Part shown: positions 1 through 6,576 of the stretch, in pieces
How positions within the stretch are numbered: the stretch's first letter is position 1
How the letters are laid out: every line of letters starts with the position of its first letter
Assembly (NCBI GenBank): GCA_937121005.1
Contig: CAKZKB010000402.1
Coordinates: forward strand, 1-12,640
Source: an uncultured cyanobacterium
GTDB taxonomy: Bacteria > Cyanobacteriota > Cyanobacteriia > Cyanobacteriales > Geitlerinemataceae
DNA: 12,640 nucleotides
Direction: 5' to 3'
Translations under genes and position numbers: made by a program
Notes under the pieces: generated by a model
Database searches by the model: none
What the model was told of the DNA's origin: nothing
What the model saw: only the letters and a program-made list of their open reading frames with translations

Positions 1-1065
1 ACCCTAAACCAATTGCTAACAGAAATGGATGGCTTCGAGAACAATACCGGAGTCATTGTCATCGCTGCGACTAACCGCCCGGACGTACTGGATTTGGCAC
101 TGTTGCGCCCCGGACGTTTCGATCGCCAAATTACGGTGGATCTGCCCAGTTACAACGGACGTTTGGGCATTTTAGAAGTCCACGCCCGCGACAAGAAAGT
201 TGAACCGGATGTTTCCTTAGAAGCGGTAGCCCGACGCACTCCCGGTTTTTCCGGTGCGGATCTGGCCAACCTACTCAACGAGGCCGCTATTTTAACAGCC
301 CGGCGGCGCAAAGATGCGATTACGAATCTCGAAATTGATGACGCGATCGATCGCATTACCATTGGCTTGACAAAAGCACCTCTTCTTGATAGTAAGAAAA
401 AGCGCATCATTGCCTATCACGAAGTCGGTCACGCGCTGCTGATGACCTTGTTGAAGCATTCCGATCCGTTAAATAAAGTCACCATTTTACCGCGATCGGG
501 TGGCGTAGGCGGTTTCGCCCAACAAATTTTTAATGAGGAAACCAGCGATAGCGGTTTGGTGACGCGGGCTTGGTTGATGGATCAAATTACTATTTTCCTA
601 GGGGGGCGATCGTCGGAAGAAGAGGTCTTTGGCATCGACGAAATCACCCAAGGGGCCAGCAGCGATATCAAAGCCGTGGCCAAATTAGCTCGGGCTATGG
701 TAACGGAATACGGAATGTCGGAACTCGGTTCTTTTGCCCTCGAGGATCCCAACGATGAGGTATTTTTAGGGGGCGACTGGATGTCGCGTAAAGAGTATTC
801 GGAAGAGGTGGCAACGCGCATCGATCGCCAAGTGCGAGAAATCGTCTCCGAATGCCATCAAAAAGCGCGACAATTGTTGCACGACTATCGCCCGCTACTC
901 GATCGCTTGGCAGATTTGTTAATCGAACGCGAAACCATTGAAGGGGATGAGTTCCGTCAAATCGTCGGCGAATATGCCGAGTTACCGGAGAAGCAACTGG
1001 AGATCGATCGACAATTGGCAGAAGTGAAAACACCGGCCGAGGAACTATCTGCGGCTCGAGAATAA
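1..1065 (+). CDS. ftsH: FtsH AAA+ zinc metalloprotease, C-terminal part (5' end outside window)
   Basis: Membrane-anchored ATP-dependent protease that extracts and degrades membrane and soluble proteins; in cyanobacteria FtsH hexamers act in photosystem II repair and stress-factor turnover. The frame is open from base 1 (TLNQLLTEMDGF, just after Walker B), so the N-terminal membrane segments and Walker A/B lie off the window; the TTG at 13 is not a real start. In the 354 visible residues, the second region of homology has RPGRFDR (about 36-42). The zinc site HEVGH is at 140-144 (bases 418-432), and the third ligand is probably Asp222 in QGASSD. HEVGH instead of the commoner HEAGH, and the segment FGIDEITQGASSD, suggest the FtsH1/FtsH3-like type, but that subtype call is from memory and tentative. 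It converges on the toxin gene, with 66 bases between the stop codons. Confidence 0.95.
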   Translation, partial: TLNQLLTEMDGFENNTGVIVIAATNRPDVLDLALLRPGRFDRQITVDLPSYNGRLGILEVHARDKKVEPDVSLEAVARRTPGFSGADLANLLNEAAILTARRRKDAITNLEIDDAIDRITIGLTKAPLLDSKKKRIIAYHEVGHALLMTLLKHSDPLNKVTILPRSGGVGGFAQQIFNEETSDSGLVTRAWLMDQITIFLGGRSSEEEVFGIDEITQGASSDIKAVAKLARAMVTEYGMSELGSFALEDPNDEVFLGGDWMSRKEYSEEVATRIDRQVREIVSECHQKARQLLHDYRPLLDRLADLLIERETIEGDEFRQIVGEYAELPEKQLEIDRQLAEVKTPAEELSAARE

Positions 1066-1102
1066 TTATCTTTTTGCTGCATACAATTGGCGCAAAGGAG
1101 CC

Positions 1103-1133
1103 AAACACTCCGGGGTTTTCTCCTATAGTGTTT
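1103..1133. terminator. Possible hairpin between convergent ftsH and toxin gene
   Basis: AAACACT (1103-1109) and AGTGTTT (1127-1133) form a 7-bp inverted repeat with a 17-base loop. It lies between two convergent stop codons and overlaps the toxin stop. The stem is AT-rich and no clear T tract follows, so a terminator role is only suggested by position. Confidence 0.22.
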
Positions 1134-1488
1134 AACCGGATTTCAAACCCAACGCCAATCGCAATGCTGTATCGACCCGATCCATAATCGGACAGCGACC
1201 GATCGCGCGATCGATTTCCCGTTCTAACACCGTTGCCAAGTTGTCTGCAACAACGATCGAATCGGAGTGCAAGCTCATTTGCTGGCCTGCCGGACTGTTT
1301 TTCTTGATTTTTACTCGCGTCGGCCCTTTTCGATCTAAATTGGAGGTAATCATCGCTACGATGGTTTGCGGCAACCCCGTATCGAGATCGTCTCCCCCAA
1401 GCACTAACGCCGGACGTTTTCTAAAGGATTTGAGATCGGCATTGGGAAAAATGACCAAAACGACATCCCCACGCCTATAATTGGTCAT
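1132..1488 (-). CDS. PemK/MazF-family mRNA-interferase toxin
   Basis: 118 residues beginning MTNYRRGDVVLVIFPNADL. The N-terminal RRGDVVLV strand, RPALVLG (about 25-31) and MITSNL are the usual PemK/MazF-fold landmarks; the Arg of RPALVL and the Ser/Thr of ITS correspond to the catalytic neighbourhood of this family, which cleaves single-stranded RNA. The open frame extends 12 codons further up to 1524, but I choose the ATG at 1486-1488 because the family starts just before the RRGD strand and a GGAAG ribosome binding site lies 3 bases upstream. The gene overlaps the end of the upstream gene by 14 bases (1475-1488), so the two are translationally coupled, the normal antitoxin-then-toxin order. 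The RNA target cannot be read from the sequence. Confidence 0.88.
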   Translation of the reverse strand: MTNYRRGDVVLVIFPNADLKSFRKRPALVLGGDDLDTGLPQTIVAMITSNLDRKGPTRVKIKKNSPAGQQMSLHSDSIVVADNLATVLEREIDRAIGRCPIMDRVDTALRLALGLKSG

Positions 1489-1828
1489 AGGCTTCCATTC
1501 CTGGGGCGTTCCAATCTTCCTCAAAAATTTTCAGACGGTAGTAGGTGTCTCGGGCTTCTTCTGCCGTCCAACCTAATGCGGCGATCGCGTTTTGACGATT
1601 TTCTCGTTCGTCACTTTCTTCTCCACCATCGAAACGATCGAGACTTTTGGCTGACAGCAAAGCATCATCGAACTGGCTGAGATTGGCACGAACGCCATGT
1701 TTTTGGGTAACGCTATAGTAACCGCAAGATTTGGCCATATCCTGACGAGACCCATCGAATCCTTTGATTTTGCTGAGGAGGGCTTTACCAACGAGCGGAT
1801 ATTTGGGCAGTCCGTTTAGTTTAGCCAT
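1475..1828 (-). CDS. cyAbrB-domain protein, probable antitoxin of the PemK-type toxin
   Basis: 117 residues. Residues about 10-62 (PLVGKALLSKIKG ... CGYYSVTQKHG ... NLSQFDDALLSAKSL) closely resemble the N-terminal half of cyanobacterial cyAbrB regulators (pattern LTGKALLxKVKEL ... CGYYxVTKNG ... VNLTDFYDALLAAKG). The AbrB-type DNA-binding hairpin that normally follows in cyAbrB proteins is not visible. In its place is an acidic tail (DGGEESDEREN ... IFEEDWNAPGMEAYDQL), the sort of charged extension MazE-type antitoxins use to block their toxin. The TAG stop at 1475-1477 lies inside the toxin gene's 5' end, so this is the upstream partner of a two-gene operon. The ATG at 1826-1828 has only a weak AAAG upstream. 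A TTGACT -35-like hexamer (minus strand, 1886-1881) exists without a convincing -10. The family resemblance is from recall; the antitoxin role is inferred from position. Confidence 0.8.
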   Translation of the reverse strand: MAKLNGLPKYPLVGKALLSKIKGFDGSRQDMAKSCGYYSVTQKHGVRANLSQFDDALLSAKSLDRFDGGEESDERENRQNAIAALGWTAEEARDTYYRLKIFEEDWNAPGMEAYDQL

Positions 1829-1874
1829 CTTTAGACTAGATTAAATTCTCGATATCCACCGTATCAGGTTGCAG

Positions 1875-2048
1875 CTAAACAGTCAATATTTTGCTAACAT
1901 TTTGTAATGCGATCGCTCGCTGCCAGTCCGGGTCTTGTAACAATCGTTTGGCGACTTCGGCGATCTTATGCGGGGAGGGATCCAAAATTATACCCACACC
2001 CGAAAAAGTGGCGACCGGATCCCAAAATTGAACGAGGACGATCGCGCC
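1875..2048 (-). pseudogene. Apparent C-terminal remnant of a minus-strand gene
   Basis: An open minus-strand stretch of 57 codons runs from just after an in-frame TAG (2051-2049) to a TAG at 1877-1875. It reads GAIVLVQFWDPVATF, then GVGIILDPSPHKIAEV, then RLLQDPDWQRAIAL. This looks like real protein: a hydrophobic strand, a GIILDPSP turn, then an amphipathic helix ending RLLQDPDWQ, as at the C-terminus of GT-B glycosyltransferases. There is no ATG or GTG start, and the preceding frame is closed by the stop and by antisense overlap with the phosphatase gene. I infer a decayed gene end; the glycosyltransferase assignment is a guess. The rest of the 1829-2096 spacer holds nothing else I can support. 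Confidence 0.4.
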
Positions 2049-2096
2049 CTATGGGACAATGGAATCAAACAGCCAACCTCTGTACGCTTGCTGGGC

Positions 2097-2915
2097 ATGA
2101 AACCGATTGTCTTCACCGATCTCGACGGAACCCTTCTCAACCATCATACCTACAGTTTCGATGCGGCGGTTCCCACCATCGAAAAATGCCGTCGATCGCG
2201 CATTCCTGTCGTCCCCGTCACCAGCAAAACGCGGCGAGAAGTCGAAGCGATCGTCCGCGAACTCGGCTTGTCTGGAACCTTTGCAGTAGAAAACGGAAGC
2301 GGTATTTTTGTCCGTCGCGACGACAGTGATTTTGCCGTTACCGATGCTAAAATAGAAGACAATTATAGCTGCATCCAACTCGGCTGTACCTACACCGAAG
2401 CCCGCCGGGGATTGCGACAACTCGAAACCGCGATCGCGTCCCCACTTAAAGGCTTTGGCGATCTTAGCGTCAGCGAAATCCAACAACTCACCAACCTACC
2501 GCCAGCCGAAGCCACAAACGCCCGCGATCGCGAGTTTAGCGAACCCTTTGTCCCCCCAGAAAACATCGCCCCCGAAACGATAGAAGCCGCAGCCAAGAAT
2601 TTAGGTCTGCGAGTTTTAGTCGGCGGTCGTTTCTGTCACCTCATCGGACAAAATGCAGGTAAAGGAAATGCGGTTCGTTGGCTGGTCGATCGCTATCGCG
2701 ATCGCTACCCCGAAGAAAAAATTGTTACCATTGGTTTGGGAGACAGTCCCAACGATTTAGAACTCCTCGAAGCCGTCGATCGTCCCATTATTATACCTGG
2801 AAAAACCGGCCGCCCCCATCCCCAACTGGGCGATCGCGGTTGGGACATCGCCCCAGATGTGGCCCCAGAAGGATGGGCCGCCGCCGTCGAACGATCGCTA
2901 TCTGACATTGCTTGA
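2097..2915 (+). CDS. mpgP: HAD-IIB phosphatase, mannosyl-3-phosphoglycerate phosphatase family
   Basis: 272 residues with all four HAD motifs. Motif I is TDLDGTLL (nucleophile Asp8, acid/base Asp10), motif II is VTS (Ser43), motif III is GKG (Lys189), and motif IV is GDSPND (215-220). ENGSGIF (66-71), REFSEPF (145-151) and GGRFCHLIG (177-184) between motifs II and III mark the cap type typical of the mannosyl-3-phosphoglycerate phosphatase/YedP family. These enzymes remove the 3-phosphate from glycosyl-3-phosphoglycerates in synthesis of mannosyl- or glucosylglycerate, which are compatible solutes. The frame is open from 1968, but I start at ATG 2097 because motif I lies six residues in, as the family requires, and upstream residues look non-coding. 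No clear ribosome binding site. The glycosyltransferase partner is not intact in this window, so the sugar is unknown. Confidence 0.88.
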   Translation: MKPIVFTDLDGTLLNHHTYSFDAAVPTIEKCRRSRIPVVPVTSKTRREVEAIVRELGLSGTFAVENGSGIFVRRDDSDFAVTDAKIEDNYSCIQLGCTYTEARRGLRQLETAIASPLKGFGDLSVSEIQQLTNLPPAEATNARDREFSEPFVPPENIAPETIEAAAKNLGLRVLVGGRFCHLIGQNAGKGNAVRWLVDRYRDRYPEEKIVTIGLGDSPNDLELLEAVDRPIIIPGKTGRPHPQLGDRGWDIAPDVAPEGWAAAVERSLSDIA

Positions 2916-2930
2916 GTCCGGCGATCGATT

Positions 2931-5030
2931 TTGATACCACACTTTCCGTCCAAAATTCTCAGATCGTGCCACAATAAAGTCGGAAATCTTAACGTCATCA
3001 CCCCAAAACGAGCCTTGCTGGAGTTTCTTCGACGCATCCGAAACGCGATCGCCCGATGGTGGGCGGAGTTCACCTTACAAACCAAACTTCTGGCTGCCGC
3101 CACCCTCTCGGTGTCCCTGATGGTCAGTAGTTTGACGTTTTGGGCTGTCAACACCATCCAGCAAGATGCCCGCATGAACGACACCCGTTTCGGGCGGGAT
3201 CTCAGCCTGCTGCTGGCGGCGAACGTCGCCCCTCTGATTGCAGAAGGCAACCGCAGCGAAATTGCTCGCTTTTCCCAACAATTTTACAATAGCACGTCCA
3301 GCATCCGCTATATGCTCTATGCGGATAAAGAAGGCGAGATCTTTTTAGGAATTCCCTTTTCCGAGTCGGAAGTGCAAAATTCCCTTACCATTCGGCGGCG
3401 AATTCAGCTTCCCGAAGGTTTTGGGGAAGACCCCGACATCCCCATGGTTCGCCAGCATCAAACGCCGAACGGTGTTGTCACCGATGTTTTTGTTCCCTTA
3501 ATTGACAGGGGCGAATATTTAGGATGTCTGGCAGTCGGCATCGATCCTAACCCGACCGTCGTTGCCTCTTCCAGTTTAACTCGCGATGTCACGATTGCCG
3601 TCTTTGTCTCCATTTGGATCATGGTGATTTTAGGGGCAGTGTTTAACGCCCTCACCATTACTCGCCCGATTAAAGAATTGTTAGTTGGGGTGAAAAATAT
3701 TGCCGCCGGAAACTTCAAGCAGCGCGTCGATTTACCCCTCGGCGGTGAACTCGGAGAACTGATTGTCAGCTTCAACGAAATGGCCGAACGCCTCGAAAGT
3801 TACGAAGAACAAAATATCGAAGAAATGACCGCCGAGAAGGCAAAACTGGAAACATTGGTTTCCACGATCGCCGATGGTGCGGTACTTCTCGATCCCGATT
3901 TGCACGTCGTTTTGGTGAACCCAACGGCGCGGCGAATGTTTGCATGGGACAGTCTCGATCTCTCAAAAACCTCTGTATTGAATATCTTGCCCGCAGTGGT
4001 ACAAATCGAACTCGCGCAACCGTTGCATCGTATCGTTCGCGGCGATTTGCAAGGGGGAGAATTTCGGACGACGCTAACCGAACCCGTCGATCGCACGGTA
4101 CGGATTTTGCTGACGCGGGTACTCGATCGCGAAGGAAGCAACCTCAAAGGCATTGCCATGACGGTGCAAGATATCACCCGCGAGGTAGAACTCAACGAGG
4201 CCAAAAGCCAGTTTATCAGCAATATTTCCCACGAGTTGCGAACGCCTTTATTTAATATAAAATCCTTTATCGAAACCCTGCACGAATACGGTTCCGACCT
4301 CTCGGAAGGGGAACGGCGAGAGTTCCTAGAAACGGCAAACCACGAAACCGATCGCCTCACGCGCCTCGTTAACGACGTACTCGATTTATCGCGCTTGGAA
4401 TCGTGCCGAATTTATCATTTTAGCGCTGTCGATATCAGCCAACCCATCGAACAAACCCTGCGAACGTATCAACTCAATGCCAAAGATAAAGGCATCGAAC
4501 TCCGGCAAGATATCGAACCGGATTTGCCTGCGGTTTTGGGACATTACGACTTGCTGCTACAGGTGTTTGCTAATCTAGTCGGCAACTCTTTGAAGTTTAC
4601 CAACGAAGGCGGCAAAGTTGTCATCCGCGCCTACGTGCAAACCGTTCTCGATCGCACTATGTGGGCGGGCGAAGAACCCACTCCCCTCGATGGTAAAGTG
4701 GTCAGAATTGAAATTGGCGATACGGGAATTGGCATCGATCCTGAAGATCGCGAAGCCATTTTCGATCGCTTTTTCCGGGTCGAAAATCGCGTCCACACCC
4801 TAGAAGGAACCGGACTCGGCCTGTCCATTGTCCGCAACATTATTGACAAACATCATACTAGCATTCATCTCGTCAGCGAAGTGGGAGTCGGAACTACATT
4901 TTGGTTCGATTTACCCCTGCATGAAAATCCGTCTGTGGTTTCAGTGGCGGATTCTCCCGACGAAGAAACCTCGGAAGCGGAAGAAGTAGAAGCTGTCACC
5001 ATTCAGGTTCAAGGTAAAGATCCTCCCTAA
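2931..5030 (+). CDS. nblS: NblS/Hik33-type sensor histidine kinase
   Basis: Membrane sensor kinase, also called DspA or Hik33, conserved across cyanobacteria; it works with the response regulator RpaB in high-light, cold, redox and nutrient stress control. Numbered from the TTG at 2931: membrane helix 52-75, periplasmic sensor domain about 76-219, helix 220-243, HAMP 244-296, PAS about 305-420. The HisKA phosphoacceptor is His434 in NISHELRTPL. N box Asn552, G1 GDTGIGID (596-603), F box DRFFRV and G2 GTGLGL (626-631) complete an active ATPase domain. No ATG or GTG lies before the first helix: candidate starts are TTG 2931 (699 residues) and TTG 3015 (671 residues). The second is closer to the roughly 660 residues I recall for Hik33; neither has a good ribosome binding site. 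The frame continues from the phosphatase stop 15 bases upstream, suggesting co-transcription. Confidence 0.93.
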   Translation: MIPHFPSKILRSCHNKVGNLNVITPKRALLEFLRRIRNAIARWWAEFTLQTKLLAAATLSVSLMVSSLTFWAVNTIQQDARMNDTRFGRDLSLLLAANVAPLIAEGNRSEIARFSQQFYNSTSSIRYMLYADKEGEIFLGIPFSESEVQNSLTIRRRIQLPEGFGEDPDIPMVRQHQTPNGVVTDVFVPLIDRGEYLGCLAVGIDPNPTVVASSSLTRDVTIAVFVSIWIMVILGAVFNALTITRPIKELLVGVKNIAAGNFKQRVDLPLGGELGELIVSFNEMAERLESYEEQNIEEMTAEKAKLETLVSTIADGAVLLDPDLHVVLVNPTARRMFAWDSLDLSKTSVLNILPAVVQIELAQPLHRIVRGDLQGGEFRTTLTEPVDRTVRILLTRVLDREGSNLKGIAMTVQDITREVELNEAKSQFISNISHELRTPLFNIKSFIETLHEYGSDLSEGERREFLETANHETDRLTRLVNDVLDLSRLESCRIYHFSAVDISQPIEQTLRTYQLNAKDKGIELRQDIEPDLPAVLGHYDLLLQVFANLVGNSLKFTNEGGKVVIRAYVQTVLDRTMWAGEEPTPLDGKVVRIEIGDTGIGIDPEDREAIFDRFFRVENRVHTLEGTGLGLSIVRNIIDKHHTSIHLVSEVGVGTTFWFDLPLHENPSVVSVADSPDEETSEAEEVEAVTIQVQGKDPP

Positions 5031-5081
5031 CCCCCCTTGTTCTCCTCGTTCCTCTGTCTCTACCAGAGAACGTCATTGAAA

Positions 5082-5098
5082 GGGCGAAGCATTCGCCC
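5082..5098. repeat. Short palindromic interspersed repeat GGGCGAA-GCA-TTCGCCC
   Basis: Perfect 7-bp inverted repeat (5082-5088 and 5092-5098) around a 3-base loop, downstream of nblS. GC-rich elements of this form followed by CCCCTAC are common dispersed repeats in filamentous cyanobacteria. A related partial copy follows at about 5165-5187 (GAGCGAAGCGACGCGCCCCT). It could also act as a terminator stem, though no T tract follows directly. Confidence 0.55.
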
Positions 5099-5110
5099 GC
5101 CTCTACGAGG

Positions 5111-5163
5111 AATTCAAAATTACGACTTCTCGTTTTTGAATTTTTAATTTTTAATTTTGAATT
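5111..5163. repeat. AT-rich inverted repeat of an intergenic repeat family
   Basis: AATTCAAAATT (5111-5121) and AATTTTGAATT (5153-5163) are a perfect 11-bp inverted repeat around a 31-base AT-rich loop. Inside it, the 16-mer TTTTGAATTTTTAATT (5134-5149) recurs exactly at 12082-12097 in another spacer, showing a dispersed repeat. The 5031-5280 spacer consists largely of such elements. I see no gene in it. Confidence 0.6.
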
Positions 5164-5280
5164 GGAGCGAAGCGACGCGCCCCTACAGCCTCGTGTAAAG
5201 AGGGAGAACAGAGATCCTTCACAGCCATTTTCGGTGTCACCTGAATGCTGATTAGAAACCAGCCAAGATAACTCAAAATT

Positions 5281-6294
5281 ATGTACAATTGTTTTACGAT
5301 CGTTCGCCGTATTCATCACCTCGATCGATGGGTATTTTTATCCCTCGCGATCGCCCTTTTTGGCTTACCCGTTGGGGCAACCGAACCGCGTTTGCCCTAT
5401 TTTGAAGATGAGGATACGGAAGAGTCCGAACCCCCCGAAAAAATTCCTACAGAAGACGAGATCGAGATTGAAGAAGATACTGAGACTGAAACCAATGACG
5501 ACGATCGCGGCTTCGAGATTCAAATCGAAGAAGATACTGAGACTGAAACCAATGACGACGATCGCGGTTTCGAGATTGAAGAGGAGAACGAAGATTTAGA
5601 TTCAGAAACCGAAGACGATATCGAAGCTGCCCGAGAATGGCTCGATCGCGGTTTGGATGCTGCCCGCCGCCAAGACTACAGCAGCGCGATCGCAGCCTTT
5701 ACCCGCGCGATCGAGTTTAATTCCGATTTTGCCGCCGCCTATTACAACCGCGCCTTAGCCCGATCGCGGCGAGGGGAAATTGAAGATGCGATCGCTGACT
5801 ACAGCGAAGCGATCGACATTGACGATACCGATGTAGAAGCCTATACCAACCGAGGCATTTTGTTCGCCACCGCCGGAGAATACGATGCCGCCATCAACGA
5901 TTATAGCGAAGCGATCGACCTCAATCCGCGCAAAGCCAACGCTTATTACAATCGCGGTTTAGCCTTTTTTGCCATTAACGATCTAGAAGCGGCGATCGCT
6001 GACTTTACCCTTGCCATTCGCTACGAACCGGGTTATGCTGATGCTTATAACAATCGCGGCATTGCCTTTACTGAATTCGGTAACAGCGATCGGGCGATCG
6101 AGGATTTTACTCGTGCCATTCGCATTAACACTACCCTCGCCGAAGCCTATTTTAATCGCGGTCGCCAATATCTAATTTTAGGGCAAGAAGGTTTAGCGCT
6201 GCAAGATTTTCAAGCGGCGGCTCAACTGTTTAGCGATCGCGGCGATGCGGCGGGCTACGAAGCAGCGATCGCGGCTGTTGCTCGGTTACAATAA
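5281..6294 (+). CDS. Secreted TPR-repeat protein with duplicated acidic linker
   Basis: 337 residues. An N-terminal signal peptide (basic HHLDR then hydrophobic WVFLSLAIALFGLPVGA) is probably cut after Ala33. Residues 34-116 form a very acidic, disordered-looking linker containing two 19-residue copies of IEEDTETETNDDDRGFEI (63-81 and 82-100). From about 117 there are six consecutive 34-residue tetratricopeptide repeats, most with the AYYNRG ... GxxxxAIxDFxxAI pattern, ending at about 320. TPR superhelices bind partner proteins, so an adaptor in the periplasm or at the cell surface is likely; the partner is unknown. The ATG at 5281 is fixed by the signal peptide. No clear ribosome binding site or promoter is visible, and the upstream spacer is repetitive. 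Function beyond protein binding cannot be assigned. Confidence 0.9.
   Translation: MYNCFTIVRRIHHLDRWVFLSLAIALFGLPVGATEPRLPYFEDEDTEESEPPEKIPTEDEIEIEEDTETETNDDDRGFEIQIEEDTETETNDDDRGFEIEEENEDLDSETEDDIEAAREWLDRGLDAARRQDYSSAIAAFTRAIEFNSDFAAAYYNRALARSRRGEIEDAIADYSEAIDIDDTDVEAYTNRGILFATAGEYDAAINDYSEAIDLNPRKANAYYNRGLAFFAINDLEAAIADFTLAIRYEPGYADAYNNRGIAFTEFGNSDRAIEDFTRAIRINTTLAEAYFNRGRQYLILGQEGLALQDFQAAAQLFSDRGDAAGYEAAIAAVARLQ
5467..5580 (+). repeat. 57-bp tandem duplication inside the TPR gene
   Basis: Two adjacent 57-base units (5467-5523 and 5524-5580) match at 54 positions; the differences are ATT/ATC, GGC/GGT and CAA/GAA. The unit is in frame (19 codons) and encodes the repeated acidic linker. 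The near identity implies a recent duplication. Confidence 0.95.
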
Positions 6295-6297
6295 TAT

Positions 6298-6340
6298 CAA
6301 CGCAACAACGCATCAACGCAGCAACGAACAACGAACAACG
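6298..6340. repeat. Short tandem repeat tract, core CAACG
   Basis: Six CAACG cores begin at 6298, 6306, 6314, 6322, 6329 and 6336, three bases apart at first and then two (CAACGAA heptamers). The tract starts four bases after the TPR stop codon. It resembles the short tandemly repeated repetitive (STRR) heptamers of filamentous cyanobacteria. Confidence 0.75.
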
Positions 6341-6404
6341 TAGTCCGGTTACTTGACTGTAGAATTTCAATGTCGATCGGCCCACATTCCGCACCCGAGT
6401 CAGT

Positions 6405-6475
6405 GTGCCAGTTGAAGGACTTGGATCGAGTCCCTCACCCCTGGCACTCGTTGAGTATTAATACTCAGTGAGTGC
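6405..6475. other. Cluster of inverted repeats in a convergent spacer; possible structured RNA or terminator
   Basis: Two overlapping structures can form. GTGCCAG (6405-6411) pairs with CTGGCAC (6441-6447) and encloses GGACT (6417-6421) with AGTCC (6429-6433). Separately, 6444-6459 pairs with 6460-6475 around the perfect palindrome TGAGTATTAATACTCA (6452-6467); the extended stem is nearly complete if G-U pairs are allowed. The two structures share 6444-6447, so they are mutually exclusive. No T tract follows on either strand. The element lies between the convergent TPR and pyruvyl transferase genes. The 6295-6581 spacer otherwise contains only repeats and no gene that I can see. Confidence 0.4.
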
Positions 6476-6516
6476 GAGAGCAAAAAGGGGAATTTGTGTG
6501 GGATATGAATCCGGTA

Positions 6517-6541
6517 GGGGCAATTCCCCTGTAGTTGCCCC
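6517..6541. repeat. GC-rich interspersed inverted repeat
   Basis: GGGGCAA (6517-6523) and TTGCCCC (6535-6541) form a perfect 7-bp stem. An alternative GGGG/CCCC pairing around CAATT sits within it. This looks like the dispersed palindromic elements of cyanobacterial spacers and is related in style to the one at 5082-5098. Confidence 0.45.
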
Positions 6542-6557
6542 CTTCCCAACGGATCCG

Positions 6558-6575
6558 ATCTTATTTAGATAAGAT
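6558..6575 (-). terminator. Hairpin just downstream of the pyruvyl transferase gene
   Basis: ATCTTAT (6558-6564) and ATAAGAT (6569-6575) pair around a 4-base loop, six bases past the stop codon of the minus-strand gene. The stem is AT-rich and no T run follows, so it is at best a weak terminator or an RNA 3'-end stabiliser. Confidence 0.3.
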
Positions 6576-6576
6576 G

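Noticed and set aside
13..15. TTG at 13 as the start of ftsH
   Set aside because: The frame is open to base 1 with conserved FtsH residues before it, and the Walker motifs must lie upstream; the gene simply enters the window.
1890..1909. HLR1-like repeat upstream of the antitoxin gene (minus strand)
   Set aside because: It differs from the consensus at several fixed positions and lies inside the protein-like remnant, so chance is the simpler explanation.
1968..2096. N-terminal extension of the HAD phosphatase
   Set aside because: The 43 extra residues are basic and unlike any family N-terminus; the catalytic DLDGT must lie near the start, which ATG 2097 gives, and the same bases encode the minus-strand fragment.
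2049..2486. 145-codon minus-strand open frame inside the phosphatase gene
   Set aside because: It is antisense to a gene with all four HAD motifs, has no recognisable domain and is explained by codon bias. Only the separate stretch after its stop (1875-2048) is non-overlapping and protein-like.
4996..5319. 107-codon minus-strand open frame after nblS
   Set aside because: It spans the dispersed repeats and palindromes of the spacer and overlaps both neighbouring genes; its translation is low-complexity repeat sequence, not a protein family.
6298..6340. Possible CRISPR array in the CAACG tract
   Set aside because: Units are 7-8 bases with no spacers of useful length and no cas genes nearby; it is a short tandem repeat.
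6405..6447. tRNA-like 7-bp acceptor pairing GTGCCAG/CTGGCAC
   Set aside because: Only 43 bases long, with no anticodon arm, no TTCGA-type T loop and no D-arm signature, so it is not a tRNA.
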